Assembly: GCA_035048485.1 (NCBI GenBank)
Contig: CM068586.1
Span: 48,004,215-48,068,214, forward strand
Source of the DNA: Pteria penguin
Lineage: Eukaryota; Mollusca; Bivalvia; Pterioida; Pteriidae
Direction: 5' to 3'
DNA: 64,000 nucleotides
In this document: positions 1 to 14,520 of the stretch, piece by piece
Numbering within the stretch: the first letter of the stretch is position 1
How the letters are laid out: the number at the start of each line of letters is the position of its first letter
Notes under the pieces: generated by a model
Told to the model about the DNA's origin: nothing
Seen by the model: the letters and a program-made list of their open reading frames with translations, nothing else
Databases searched by the model: none
Position numbers and translations under genes: made by a program

Positions 1-922
1 TAAGATCAAGACACTGTAGAAACCCTTTGTAATTATAAATTTTGGATGCAACTGATGGCGTGTAGCTATAGGAAATACATGGCGGATCTTTGTTTTTGAA
101 ATATGGAGGTATTTTCTCTAAAACAGACTTATGATTTAAAATTTGGCCGAAATTTAAATAATCAATGCCTTTATTTGCAAATTTAATTTTGATGAAAGGG
201 CGATTAGATTTTTCCATAGAAATATCGGACTTGACGGGACGAAAAAGTCTAGCGGTCGATATGTCCATAAAAATGCCATCTAGTCTATACTCTGCAGAGC
301 TTATATCAGTGAATATACGGTGTCTGGACGATACGTACAACTCGTGTAATTTTCTGAGTGAAATAGAATAAAGTTTTGTACGAATGTGATGAAGGCCCAA
401 AGGTTTATTTATAAATGGCAAAAGAGCATCAAAGGAAATATTATGTATTTCAGGTTTGTTGTATTTGCGTGTACCATGACTTCGATGCCTCCTCTGGCTT
501 TTGTTGAATAAACCGAGTACGTTAACTGATTGACACGCAGGACTAGTGAGATTACCAATACTACTAATATTGTCATTGCATCCATAGGGCGAAGCAGTGC
601 CGAGACGTCTTATCCAGTATTCTTCTCTTTTCCGACGAAAAGGAGTGCTCAAATTGGCATTGTTTGTGGGGTGATATATTTTTTCTATAATTCTAATTTT
701 CATTGAGAGAATAGAGTGGTCAGGCTGGTTGAAGTGGCGATAGAGTAATTGGTTTCCACCACAATTTATTTTGGACCTGTGACCTGATACTCTTGTACGG
801 AGTTGTCCCTTTGTCTCTCCAACATATATTAACCCACAGAGTGAACACTCAATACCGTACACAATATTTGAACTCTTACAATTCAAATGGTTGTGTAATG
901 TAAAATTGTAAGTGATGCGATT
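1..922 (-). CDS. Naiad-type Penelope-like retroelement protein, partial (Cys family)
   Basis: The minus-strand frame is open for 307 codons, from just after a TAA at 925-923 to the window edge. A GIY-YIG endonuclease comes first: Y-G-I-E-C-S-L-C near residue 25 and Y-V-G-E-T near residue 35, with the Cys pair and later His residues of the CCHH pattern found in Penelope endonucleases. A basic linker follows, then the start of the reverse transcriptase region. This endonuclease-before-RT order is the hallmark of Naiad elements; canonical Penelope elements carry the nuclease at the C terminus. Positions 1 to about 475 are nearly identical to 54240-54714. No start codon is visible, so the copy is probably truncated at its 5' end. 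The RT core lies outside the window. Confidence 0.85.
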
Positions 923-925
923 TTA

Positions 926-1839
926 GTATTATTTCCTAAATTAACGTTAATGTACATATACAATGCTTTCAGTCTATTCTGCGGTCCCTAAACACGCCTG
1001 TCTACGTTAACTTGGTTTGAAAAAAAGAACCAGCAAAATAACATTCAACACTTTGAGACTAATCTTTACTCCATACATTGATACAATTTTTATTTGTTAT
1101 CCAGTTGTATGAATAAGAAAAACATAGCTAATGCTGACGTACCCATGCGTCACCTGAATGTCAACTATGTCGGCTTATTCGACGCTATCGAGGTTACGGT
1201 GTATATAAAAATGAAACAGACTATAATTTTGGACAAAATTGACATGAAGTGGATTTCTACGAAAAATTAAAACAGACTATATTTGACTCAGGGCCATTTG
1301 AACTAACGATATTGTTTTTGTGTATTGTAAAAAAAAGTTCTTGCTCTATCTATTGTTTTTCTTCTTCATTTACGCTCGAAATATTGTTAAATCAGATGAC
1401 GTCACAATACATTACACCTCGGTCATACCTCGGACAAACCTTGAAAATATATTGTGGCGTCACGCAATTCGACAAAGTTTCCGCGAAATGGAAGGTTGGA
1501 TTGTACACAATCGGAGATAAAACAGAACCGGCCTCAAAAACGTGCACCAGTGTTTACATGTAAGTGATTACAATGTCACAAAATGCGCAACGCAGAATTA
1601 GCCTACGAGCAGAATAGGCTGACACAGTACATCAGTTGTTAAAATTTAGTATGTCTAAGTAACCAAAGCACCACGTCTTACCGGCTTGTTGCCATCTTTA
1701 ATACGGTCAGTTTTAATATGGTAAATATATGAATGAGTGTGCTTTTACACGCACGTCCGCAGATAATAATGATATGACGTAAAACAAGAAGCAAACATTT
1801 CTAAAAACTGTAAAAAGGACTTATCTCAATAGATCTAAG

Positions 1840-1908
<69 letters not shown>

Positions 1909-3063
1909 TACATAAATAAATGAATTAAGAAAAAAAAGTCCCTAAAATTTCTGGATTCGAAGCTATAATACCATGCTCACATACCGCACACATTGTATCC
2001 TACCAATACTGCTACGATAGCAGCGCCAGGGCGACGTGTAATTTCATACAATATACTTTGGTTCACACTTACAATCGCAGGCGACATCGCAATTTGGTGT
2101 TCTTTGCAACTATTCATAACAGTCTTTATATTTTATAGATTTTTTTTTTTAGATTTTAAAATTAAATTTGTAGTATAATCTGTAAAATTTTTGAAAAAGT
2201 ACACGTAATCAAATGCAGAACTAGAACTACGTTTCGTCATGCCTTTCATGAGCGATTCCTGCGTTTGCGTTCTCCTGTACTGTAGCTTTTAAGGGCTTCC
2301 AATACATAAAACAAAATAATATGAAATTTATTTCATCTAAGGTGTGTCACATTTTCAAATTTTTGATGAATAAAACCGAAACTTACCTCTTGTGCTTACT
2401 GAATCCACCAGACAGGTGTACAATATCATGGAACCAAAGTTAACGGCGTCTATAGAAACCCCTTGTACAGCAGAGTCCAGTGGATATGAGAGATGCCGAT
2501 CTCGATGTCGCCGAAAGGAAATTTACGAAAGTGGAAATAAATCACTCTTGATCTTGTGTTTTCTCATGAAATAAAATACTTTAAACTAAAATATATCAGT
2601 GATACGAAGGTATGAGGTTCATTCCTGAATACGAACGGAAGATACCATATTTCAATGCAGTTGATGCATTTCCGTCAATTCCGATGATTTTTAAATCATT
2701 AATGTTCGGGGGTTTTTTTTAATTTTTATATAGAACACACTCGAGGGCATTTCTTATATCTTGCGTGCTTGTAGGCATAAAACAAATGAACAGACTCCAT
2801 AAATTTCGTTGATGCCCTCCCTTGTCGTCATATGTATCTACGCAAATTTACTTCCGTTTTATGCATAAAAACAGCAAATTTTCAAAACCGTTACAGGATT
2901 GAGGTGTTATTTTGCACTAAAAGAGTTCGGCGCTTTATTTGAAATATATGTTTCTTTGAACTACCTATATCAGTAAGTATATTAGTTGTGATTATATTCC
3001 GTAATATCATTTTTTGAAACAGGGCCGAATAGACCTTATTGTGGCTATACCCCTTTCGTTTAT
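926..3063. other. gene-poor stretch with a microsatellite
   Basis: No supported gene. An ATA/AAT microsatellite of about 55 bp lies at 1850-1905. A reading frame ending near 1557, followed by a good GTAAGT donor, has a Cys-x11-Trp spacing that hints at an Ig-like exon, but no partner exon was found. Confidence 0.5.
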
Positions 3064-3880
3064 GAAAGAAAAAAGAGGAGTTACTGGCTCAGTTATGTGG
3101 CAGAAGTCACCATGGAGCTATACAATACATGAATATAAATAATATCATAGAACATTTAACACATTACAAAAATATTTGATTGTAGTGCAATTACGATACC
3201 GACTTAGGACGGTCATTAAATTTGACAAAAGTCAAACAAATGGTGTGGTTAACCGGTTTACGGGCCCACCTTCCCAGGTATCGCTTATTGAGAGGTCATA
3301 AAAATATAAACACGTAAGGTATTGTAAAACACATAATGTTATAAAATATATGCGACATCAACATGATAAACCGTGCTCTGCCAGTATGAAGCGAGCCAAG
3401 ACCCTAGATCTGTAGGAGTCCCGACTAACAGTCAGAGGGGACGAGGTTCAGGACCATGTCTCCTCTGAAAGAGGTTTGGAGAAGGCCCGTCATATAGTCC
3501 CCACCGCCCTGTTAGTCAGCGTGCAACGTTTAAGTAAAAGTCTGCATAAGACTGTAAAGGGGCCAAATACAAGACCTATAGTCTTTTTGATGATCTCAAT
3601 ATCATATCGTATATTTAGAAGACGTTTGACTATTTTATTACATGATAAAATAACGTTATCGGAGCCTTTTACTTTCCTTAGTTTATATACGAGATCACTG
3701 TAAGAATTAGGATGGGAAATTCCATTGGATACGTACTGTTGAAAAGAAATATTTCCAAATTTAGATAGAAGTTTTGAATAAGATCTGAAGAATTTGCCGA
3801 ATGTTTTTCTTAGCTCGTGATACCTGTAACCCTGAGTTAAAAGTTTAGTAGTAATTTGTAAATTTCGTTTGCAAGTCCAG
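3064..3880 (-). mobile_element. Naiad 3' end (selenocysteine-type family), truncated
   Basis: This stretch is the reverse complement of the 3' part of the fuller element at 43.2-47.0 kb. It holds a decayed piece of the RT C terminus (about 3480-3870), the SECIS-like hairpin and the 3' UTR. It ends in the family terminus, CTCCTCTTTTTTC on the sense strand. The copy is 5'-truncated, as is usual for Penelope-like elements. Another copy of the same tail lies at 19014-19735. Confidence 0.8.
3438..3501 (-). promoter_or_regulatory. SECIS-like hairpin in Naiad 3' region
   Basis: This matches the hairpin at 46473-46536: lower helix GGGAC/GTCCC, ATGA core opposite GA, unpaired AAA and a small apical helix CCTCT/AGAGG. 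One base in the middle helix differs (TTCTC instead of TTGTC), which weakens one pair. The ATGA core and AAA are kept. Confidence 0.65.
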
Positions 3881-4129
3881 TATTTATAGTCACATTAATG
3901 CGAATAATCAGAGATTTACGTCTCTGGAATAATTCAATGTTTATTGATCATCAAATTCCACGTTATAAACGATAAGATTGTATCCATGGGAATGGTCTAT
4001 AAATCATACGATTTCGGAAGGGTTTGTCAACCATAAACCTGTTCCCACCAATATGATTGGAATTAAGACAGGCAAATTAGATTTAAACCCTCCTTATTTA
4101 TGTCGTATTTCAGTAAATGAAGAAAGAAT

Positions 4130-4790
4130 ACTTAATGACTCAGCCGTATAATAGAAGTCACCACGGAAATATATCGAATACAGTGTAATGATATGAAAAA
4201 ACACATAAGGACACCACAAAAATATTCGATTATAGTGCATTTACGATACCGGCTAAGGACGGTCATTCGATATGACAATAGTTAATCATTTGGTGTGTTT
4301 AACTGGTTTACGGGCCCACCTTCCCACTCACCGCAACAGCAGAATAATCAAAAGACATTTGAAAATATAAAAATTCCTCCATATAAAAATCAACCGTCAA
4401 CAACTGTCTCAAGTTGAAAGGTAATAAAAATTTAGAAATACATATAGTGATGCAGAAAACATCATGTTAACAAAAATATATAAAGCGATATCAAAATGAG
4501 GAAACAGTGTTCTGGTGGTCTGGAAGCGAGCTCAGACCCTTGATCTGTAGGAATCCCCACTAACAGTCAGAGGTAACAAGGTTCAGGACCATGTCTCCTC
4601 TGAAGGAGGTTTCAACAAGGCCCTTTATTTAGTCCCCACCACCCTGTTAGTCAACATGCATCGTTCAAGTAAAAGTCTGTATAAGGCTTTAAAGGAGCCA
4701 AATACAAGACTTAAAGTCTTGTTGATGATCTCCGGGTCATATTGTCTACGACGCAGACATTTAATTATTTTTGACAAAAATGCGTACAAT
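4130..4790 (-). mobile_element. Decayed Naiad 3' end
   Basis: This is a second, more diverged tail of the same family, about 1 kb from the first. The SECIS region (about 4573-4635) keeps the AAA and the apical helix, but the core ATGA has become ATAA and the lower helix no longer pairs. It works as an internal control for signal decay. Confidence 0.7.
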
Positions 4791-5915
4791 AACGTTTTAG
4801 ACACAGGAAATCCATGTTATTGTCCAAAGTTTGCAATCTACGACGACGACGCTTGCCGATGCATGGGTGTTTTAAATGTAAGTATTCTTGGACACGAGGG
4901 TGGGTTTCATGTGCCATTCCAGCAATGTGATGATTAATTATTTTTCTACTACATGTAAAAACTGAAGATATGTTCCAAACATTCTTGAAATTTGAGGTAC
5001 ACAACAATTATTTTTCAATATCTGAAGGCATAATCCATATCGTTATATGTATATGAAGTATTGTTGCCTAATTTTGTATGCATTGTATAATGTGGTGTTA
5101 TATATAGCCGAATCTGAAATGCAGTTTTGCACCTTTGTTTTATCCAAGAGAACAAACACAGAAAGAGGTGGAGACAACCTAGATCCCTTTGATGCACCCA
5201 CATCTTAAGCCTATCTCTGTTTTTATTTTCATACATACCAATGGAAATCCCGTCTTCTGAAGAAAATTTGTGGAAAGATGTAACGGTAATGGAGTGCTGC
5301 ATCAGTTGCTGAATCATTAAGTACTTAGTCATATAGAAAAAAAAGACTTTAGATATTAAAAATGAAATTACAAATAAATGTAGGTCTTTATATGTAAACT
5401 AGACGCTTTACATCAAAGAAATGATATTAATATTTTATGGGTTTCTAGTGCATGCCAAATGTACGTGTTTGTATTTGAACAGCTTGACGATTAAGCACAA
5501 TATCAGCAACGCTCCGCTTGACCTCTATTGTGCAGCACTTTACCATGTAAAACCGCAGACTCCCGATTACTCTTAATTTGCTATCGTTAATTAAGGTAAT
5601 CTTAAATCTTTGTAGTAAGCGCTAAGTGAACAATATTTGAATAAATCTGTGATCTATTCAAATAGCTTCATATACTTGTGATATGGCGTGATAATTGCCA
5701 ACACTATTTCATATCGTTCTCTTCCGGACGAGTATATGTGTTTGTTCCTCGTATTTATTTTTGTGATTTTAAAGGAAGTTAAAAACAAAAATCCTTATAT
5801 GGCCTTGGATAATTTTAAAGTTAAGCTCTTTAAGTTATCACGGGAATCAAATACCAAATTAAAACGGGTTTCATCACCCATTCTGTAGACGGCAGTGTTG
5901 TGTTATGCTTCCACT
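4791..5915. other. no gene recognised
   Basis: Only short frames without family signatures or splice support. This is the upstream flank of the MAM gene, so its promoter may lie here, but no clear motif was identified. Confidence 0.4.
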
Positions 5916-8900
5916 ATGAAGGTCTTTGAGATCATTATATCTGTTTTACAGCCAGGTAAGGGAAATATAGTGTGAACATCGACGTAAGAGATAATATTAT
6001 GAATTTACATCCAGGTAATTGATAATTTGAGTCTAAAATTAGGTGAAGTATCAAAGATATATCTCAATATCAGAGAATTGGTATTATTGATTTAACAACC
6101 ATGTTAAGGATCATAATATGATTTTCAAAGCCGCATAACCGAATAAAATATATATTGTACAGCCAATTTAGTGATGATGTAATGTTTGTATAGCGAAGTA
6201 GAAAGTAATCTATGTCTGAACCCACAACAATTTACCATTGTGCATATTTACGGATCCCTTGAATCATGGTAAGATCAGGCATCTCTAAATCCTCATTACC
6301 TTTTGCAGTGCTCTGCTCATCACATTACGTTATCATGGTATCAAATACATCTCTTAAACCGTCGGAAGCTTCTGTGATTTGTAACAGTAGAGTAAATTCA
6401 AGCCAATATTTCAGTATCAGACACGATGAGATACGAAAATGCATCAACAAATATACCATTAGAAGCAACCCTGTCTTGATTAGGAATTCAAACGCTGCAT
6501 CAGGTAAAACAGAATTATGACAATCTTAATTTATTTTAGTTGATTGTTTAACAAGTGTACTATTTAATTTCGACCCTTTACAAGTATTTTATAGACCTTC
6601 CTATTAGTCCGACGAAGATAGTAAATATTTGAGAAACATGCTCCTTTCAAGTTAGTTACAGGCCAGCACTTTAACCATTTTGCCTTCCAATCTTCGTTAT
6701 CATTTATGTTATATATTCTTATTTCCAATAAGCGAAATTAAAACGTAAAATAATGATTCCCACTCCGGCAAAAGCGTTTAATTGAGAAATTGATAAAATC
6801 AATAGGGAAATTAGTGCTAGTCACCAATAAGCAAGATAAGACCTGTTTTAGTCTGGTATCTTAGTCTTATATCTAATGTTTCTTCAGGTCTAGTAAAAAG
6901 TACAACAATAAACAAGCAAAATAAGGTGTATTTTATTCTTATATCTAATGTTGTTCCAGATCTACTTTTGCGATGTGATTTCGATCCAAATGAAACGTGT
7001 GGTCTTCAAGACACAAGAAAAGGAAAACATAAATGGATCATCACTAATGTATGTATTGTTTGTTATCACATATTCTATAAAAGTATGACGTTATTCTGTT
7101 AACATATGCAAATTATTTGTTCTATTATGACAATCTGTAGGGGTTTTTTTTTAAATAATTTAGATATTTTTCTACTTTAAATCCTCTTGTGTACGGAAAA
7201 CACAATAAGGGGATTCCAAAGAATCATCATGATAATTTTATATTCATCTATGCAAAAAGTTTCTCATGATTACTATTTTTTTTTTATAGAAAAGGAATAA
7301 CTATTAGAACATATATAGGTGTATTAATTTGGCGTACCATATGCGCATTTTGACAAGTTGTGTCACTTTAGTGAGGCCCAAGGCCTAACCCGTGGAAATC
7401 GAAAATATAAATATTTTAAGAGCAATCTCACTACCAAATTGGCCTAAAGCTAAGAATGATTGATGAAACATTATTTTGACTTTCTCAAAAATAAACGTAC
7501 TACGGCTGATATTCCCAACATGCGAGATCAGGTACTTGGATGTTTTTCATTTCATGTTTCTCGTCAAAGATCGAAGACCAAAATAAATACATTTTGTACA
7601 GTTCTGTGTTCCGCCACATCCCTGAAAATTTTTAGCCAGGATACAATTATCAATTTTGAATTAACTTTTGTATTGTATTTCAATCAGTGGGTATAAATGG
7701 GAATAACACGGAAACGACATATTTTGTTTCGTATTTGAAATCACTTGACTTGCACGAATGATTACAACATCAAGTATAAGTTACTATCAAGTAACACATT
7801 GATTTGTTTTATACAATATTTCTTGTCATTTTCTTTACCTTTCAAATTTTAAGCAATGATAGAAACGAACGCATGACTATATGATAAAATATACATCTTA
7901 TATGTTTTAAGTATTGAGCATTCATTTACAATCCAATCCAAAAATGAAGTCACATGGCATTTGTCCAAGAATAACCAACTAGAATAATGTACCAATACCG
8001 ATTATTATCGGGGACAAGAGATAATGCAATATAAAAGAGTTTCTTTAATTATTAATTCATTTATATCGTGGAATATGACATGGAATTGGGTATATAAAAA
8101 CCGACAGCAAATTTAAGCCCTATGATAACGTATGTCTACACTAAAGAATTCACCACAAGGTGTAGATATCCATTTTGTAATAATACCTTGTTAGTGGCTG
8201 TTATATGTACAAGATGAAGATGACTTATAAAGTGGTTTTAGCATGGGTTTGGTCGAGAGAATAGAAGACATCTGACCAAGCTGTATGACCCATTTACTAG
8301 GGACATGCACATAATAAGGAACGTGCCATAATGATATTCATTCTGCTATCGAAATGTCTATATACTCAAGATACCAAGAAATTCTGTTTAATTCTATTCT
8401 TGCATTTTGCATTTAACTCCCGATTTCTCGTGATATTAGAATTAATAATCTATATATATAAATGGTCAATGCAGAATATTAATTGATTATGGTCTTCGTT
8501 ATCTATCGTCACTGTGTGCAGCAGGTATTTGTATACATATTATACATATATAATACACAGATATTATAGTCCTCCAAAGGGAAGTACATATAAGCTAAAT
8601 AAAAATAACACAAACAACAGAAATATTCGGCCTTCTCCTGGCCTTTGTCGAGTGAGGAAAACCTCCATTTCTTCAACCTCACTTGATAAAAACCCTGAAA
8701 CTTCCAATTTATTTTTACTTGATGAATTTTAGCATCTGTTTCTTTAACCAAGTAATCCCCTCGTTACATTTTCCTGTTATTTCGAGTTTGTTATTATTGT
8801 TGTTGTTGTCGTTGTTGTTCAAAATTCATTTTCCGAAATATTTGATTAACGGTTTGGTAGTTCTTCGATATTGATTCGAGTCTACAGAAATAACATTTAT

Positions 8901-11900
8901 GTGACATAAGGCAATGATCAGACATATCTTCGAAATTTGTAATTTTAATTTTTAAATATTTCTTTTTTCCATTCAGTGATATAATTGAATCTTTATGATC
9001 CTTCACCATTGTCCTGTATGGGGTGTACCAGGGCGGTTCCAAATGTTTTGAGACTTCAGGAAACAAATTGATATATATTGAGCTGTTGTAATGTTGAAGG
9101 TTTCTTAATAAAGTCTATCGTCCAGCTCTAGGTAACCAAGTTAATTCTAACACAACATACAACAAATATTAACCACACATCTAAATTAAAATGAAATTAC
9201 CATCAGTATTACAGGATTTTGGATGCAACCATGATTGGTTGGTTATAGAGACATATACTATCCTTGGTTATGTTAATTTCAAGCTTAAGTTTTATTTTCG
9301 AAACAGTAAATAAAAATAATCTAGGTATGGCTAAAATAAATGCTCTTCAGTGGTCCTAAACACATCAAAATATAATCGAAATGGTTGAGATTGAGGTTGG
9401 TCAGTAGTCGTTTATTCATTAAAAGATGAATTGAAATGTGAAATATGTATCATTTCTTTGTGTCATAGGTATTCGACGAGCTTGCATTGACAGGACCGAC
9501 AGAACTGCATGATGGTTATTACACATACATTGATGTCTCTGGAATGAAAAATGGGGCGAGATTATCACTACGAAGTAAAACGTTACCAGATGGTGAATAT
9601 ATTAATCCAGGCAAATTTAATTTTACCATTAACACGAACAGCATGACAACCAATGGTGTTGCATAAATATTTTCATATCGAGTGGTAGATAATATGTAAC
9701 ATGTAAAAAATGGTACCTAAAAACTACGGTAATTTATAGTATCAAGTACCTGCACGTAGTTGACGTTCCTCCTCAGAACCTTAGCCTGCAATTTATTTAT
9801 CGCACAGATGATAGTTATGTCTTTTCATACGAGTACTGGGAAATCCCATACAAAACACTTAGTATAAACACACACCTTTTGCATTGTTTATCAATTTGGC
9901 AGTCTTAACTACTTAATTAAAGACCTATTAGGTCACACAAGTTTTATGTTTTACAAACTCCTAATAGTAAGTAACACAGGATGTCCGATCGTATTATACA
10001 AGAATTACTCCTTTGAATAATACAAAATGCAAATCAGCTAAACAGCGAAGAAGTACCGAAGTCTATGGAACAAAAGGACAATATCGTATACAACCATAAA
10101 CCGGTTAACCACACCAATTGAGTGACGTTTGTTACTTTCATTTACCGTCCTAAGTCGGTATCGTTACTGTAGTACAATCGAATAGTTTGTAATGTCGTTT
10201 TTCCTAACTCTTATTTCACTATTGTCATGTTTTATGTGCATATCCGTGGTAAGTCTGTGTCATACAGCCTGGTCAAATGTCTTTAGACCTCTTTCAATTT
10301 ACCTCCGTAGTCGGTACGATTGTGATATTTTCATGTGCTTATAGTTTTACTATCTGCATATCGATGGACCAGCGTAAAACTGGAGCCAGAACTTCTTTTC
10401 TTCCTTGAATTTTCTAATACTTTTCACAAGTGAACTGAAAGTTTTGTATTACTTAAAAAAGGATATCTGATTCAGGTGATTTTTTTTTCAAGTACTTTCC
10501 CTACTACGTTCATAAACAAAGAACGAAAGAATAAAGTTGTAAGTGTAACGGATATTTTTTTTATCGATTTTCAAGTTTAAATCTAACATAACATTTGAAG
10601 AATGAATGTGAATATCCCAGATTTTTAGATTTGGTGTTTTATGCAAGCAGGTGACGATTACTCTTCTCAGGCGCCTCGTCCGACCCTAATTTTATTTGGC
10701 TCGAACTTATTCTACATATTATTGTCCTTTATTCCATGGACTTCGAGATGTTGTTTACCCTACGGTATTTCTTCCTTCTTTACTTTATATGCACTGATGG
10801 CATGACAAGGAGTAAGAAATGCAAGAAATCTATACAATATTGTAGATATCTCTTGAATTAATCATGGCAGATTTTATTATTAGGTTTCACAAGTTTCACT
10901 TGTGAAACCTTTTATTATTCTACTGTCTTTTCTTATTATTAGGTTTCACAAGTTTCACTTGTGAAACCTTTTATTATTCTACTGTCTTTTCTTATTATTA
11001 TTATTATTATTCTTCATCCGTTTTTTTTTTTTGTGACGGCTCAGAAATCACTCATTATTAAAGATATTACTATTCTGTTTTCAGTGTTCGATTCGAAATT
11101 AAATTTTCAAGATTTGATTTTTTTAATTTTCTAAATTACCGCTTATAAGCGCGCAGCGCCACCTACGACGCCAAAATTTTGAATCGCTATATCTTCCTTA
11201 TTATTTGTCCGATTGGAATGAAATTTTCAGCATTCGATTAGAAAAGGAGATGCAAGATTTTATGTCACTGCGTCAATTTCGTAGCTCTACCCCGAAAAAG
11301 TTGACCTTGACCCGATTGTTTTCATTTCAAAAAAAATATTTCAATCTTAGATTTTAGACAGTAGGATGAAAGATTTTAATGGTCTGATTTGGAATATGAA
11401 AAATTTTTGAAATCGGACCATAAATAAAGTCACAATGAGCGTGGGAAAATTCGCTATGACGTCATCAAAGCTAATTAAATATTCATACGTTAATATCTCT
11501 CTTATTAAATGAGATATCGGCATGAAATTTTATATCTAAACATGTTTCCACATTCTCAATCTACCTCTAGAATGAAAATGGCATGCTGCCAATATTTTTG
11601 AAATTATTGAAAATTTTCGAATCAAATCTTTGGCAAGGTCTAGCGACTTTATTTGCAGTCGGATTTTGATCGGGTTTCTTCCATTCGATAGAGCGTTCAA
11701 ATACCTACCAGTAAAGTGTTCTCAGATTTTCGCTAACTCTTACGGTTCTCGAGTTATTTGCGTTTGAACACGACAACCCCCTTTAAAGTGATGTTTGTGA
11801 CGTCATCAACACTCATTAATTATTCATGAAATGTTTTCGCCTATAGCTCGCTTATTGAGGAAGATAGAGGTGTGAAATTTGGTAGCATGATAGAGATTGA

Positions 11901-14477
11901 GAATATCTACCGACTGACAAGAGGAATTTGGCATGGAGCCAAATTCCTGAAAATGACGTCATACTTTGTAAATGACGTCATATCTCCCTTATTTTTCATC
12001 GGATCGAGGCGGGGACGGTTGGAATCGATTCTGCGTGAAAAAGTAAAATGGTTACTACCTGCAACAGAATTTCGATATCTCTTACCGTTTTCGAGATATT
12101 TGCGGTCAAAGTTCAGTGTTTGGCCTTTCCTGAAAATACAATTTAAAACTTCAGGTACCTGTGTCTCGCTTATTGATAAAGTTAGAGGTATGAAATTTGG
12201 TAGCATAAAAGAGAATGCAAATATCTACCGACTGACAAAAGGGAATTGGCAAGGTGCCAAATTCCTGAAAATGACGTCATACTTTTCTAAATGACGTCAT
12301 AACTCCCTTATTTTTCATCGTATCGAATCGGGGATTGTTGCAATCGATTCTGCGTGAAAAAGTAGTTAAAGGAAAAAGGTCTGGTCTCAGATTTTCGATA
12401 TCTCTTACCGTTTTCGAGATATTTGCGGTCAAAGTTCAGTGTTTGGCCTTTCCTGAAAATACAATTTAAAACTTCAGGTACCTGTGTCTCGCTTATTGAT
12501 AAAGCTAGAGGTATGAAATTTGGTAGCATAAAAGAAAATGCAAATATCTACCGACTGACAAAAGGGAATTGGCATGGTACCAAATTCCTGAAAATGACGT
12601 CATACTTTGTAAATGACGTCATAACTCCATTAATTTTCATCTTATCGAATCGGGGATTGTTGCAATCGATTCTGCGCGAAAATTTATATGCATAACATTG
12701 CCATCAAATTTTCGCTAACTCTTACCGTTTTCGAGTTATTTAGGTTTAAACACGACAACCCCCTTTAAAGTGATGCTTTCAACGTCACATAAAGTTCATT
12801 AATGTTTAATGAAATGGTTTCAGCTAAAGCTCGCTTATTAAAAAAGGTAGAGATGTGAAAATTGGTAGCATGATAGGGAATGAGGGTATCTACCGACTCT
12901 TTACTTTGAAATTTCATCTTTCGGCTATTCATTCTCACAGACACATACTCCCGTTTAATGAAAAAATTTTTCGAAATATACGACGTTTTAAGAGAATTAC
13001 GTAAGATTTAATATTTTTCGATTTTCGCGTATGTAGCTTTTAGTTTTAATGGTAGATCTCTCAAATTTTCACTGTTATGTTCTCTAGGTTCATATCTTTA
13101 GAACTTTCATCGGCCGATATTATCTATCTCTTTTAGTTTGGCCTCTATTTCAATTTAAAGTTTTTTAAAAATTACGTAATGTTCAAAACTGTCTTATTTT
13201 TAGTCTTTTAGTTTCCAAAACATTACGAAACGATTTTCCGTAACGATTTTACTATGAAACATGTTTCCCGGTATATGAAAGTGAGCAATTTAAAGATTTT
13301 TTTATAAAAATATCTTACTTGCGTAACTTTCAAGTATTTTTTATTCGTCGTATGAACAAATTATAAAAACAAGAGTTTGAGAAAGCATTTTGATTTCGAT
13401 TTCTTAAACAAAAATCAAATTTTGGGCACTCTACTGATGAACAACGCAATAAACATATCTTCAGAAGCGCGGTCAATTTGCCTTGCTTAATACCTTGCAC
13501 GACACCGCTGTGATATAGGACTTCTTCCATGGACAAGGCGCAGTAACTCGCGATTAATTCAATCGCGATTTAAAGTGCTTTCTATAAAATAGAGTTTGAG
13601 AAAGTATTATGCATTCGAATTCTTAAACAAAAAAAAACCCCAAAAAATAAAAAAACAAACCCCCCCCCCCCCCAAAAAAAAAAACCAAAAAAAAAAAAAA
13701 AAAAAAGAAAAAAAAAAGCAAATTTACATTCTACGAGCTACTGCTGAACAAGGCTATAAAGAAATCTTCTCCGAGCGTCGGCATTACACATTAGAGAAGC
13801 GCGGTCAATTTGCCTTGCTTAATACCTCGCACTGCGCCGCTGTTATACAGGACTTCAAACGTGTGTGAATTAATCGCCAGTTACAGTGCTTTACCTGTGG
13901 AATACGAGACATTGTCAAGTCTTTCTTTTGTATATTGGGGAAAGTGGCATTACTAAAGGCCATCGCGAGGAGAATTGTTTATTCCAGCAGAGTGGCGATT
14001 CAAGGCCAAACATCTGTACACGCGAAATAACTTGCGTAAGTTCATCGCGAGGAGAATTGTTTATTCCAGCAGAGAAGCGATTCAAGGTCAAACATCTGTA
14101 CACGCGAAATACCTTGCGTAAGTTAATAAATAAACAACATAAAGCGGGCAGTAAGGACTGAAGATCTAGGTTACACGTGCAGATTGTACTAAGTGTGATT
14201 GTCCTACATGTTTCTTGTTTCAAATATATGGTCAAGAGTAGTCGATATTGTGCGATGTAGGCTTCAGTATAATGTGTATAATGTAAGTCGCCGTTACCTA
14301 CAATTTCTGCAAGTAGATTGCGCAATGTGGATACCATCACTAAAGATCAGATATCTGGATCGTGAAAAAGAATTTTGTATTAGAGTAGGAGATCTCAGCT
14401 TCGCTGCTTCGACTTTAACTTGTGAAACCTACTCGTTGCTTTAGCAACGAGCTCGTTTCTAGTTCTTATTCTTATTC

Positions 14478-14520
<43 letters not shown>

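Larger units (their letters stand above)
10880..14454 (+). mobile_element. Helitron-like composite repeat in intron 4
   Basis: The left end carries two copies of the near-palindrome GGTTTCACAAGT-TTC-ACTTGTGAAACC (about 10881 and 10940). The right end carries CTTGTGAAACCT, then the perfect hairpin CTCGTTGC-TTTA-GCAACGAG, seven bases, and CTAG followed by T. A 3' hairpin just before CTAG is typical of Helitrons, and inverted subterminal repeats plus internal tandem arrays are typical of non-autonomous Helentron-like elements. No Rep/helicase gene is present. The block may be several nested repeats rather than one element. Confidence 0.4.

Noticed and set aside
11872..12695. Frames of 90-140 codons on both strands
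   Set aside because: They follow the 320-350-bp tandem unit and repeat their own peptides; no family match and no splice support.
13640..13720. Lys-rich coding frame
   Set aside because: Homopolymer A and C runs only.
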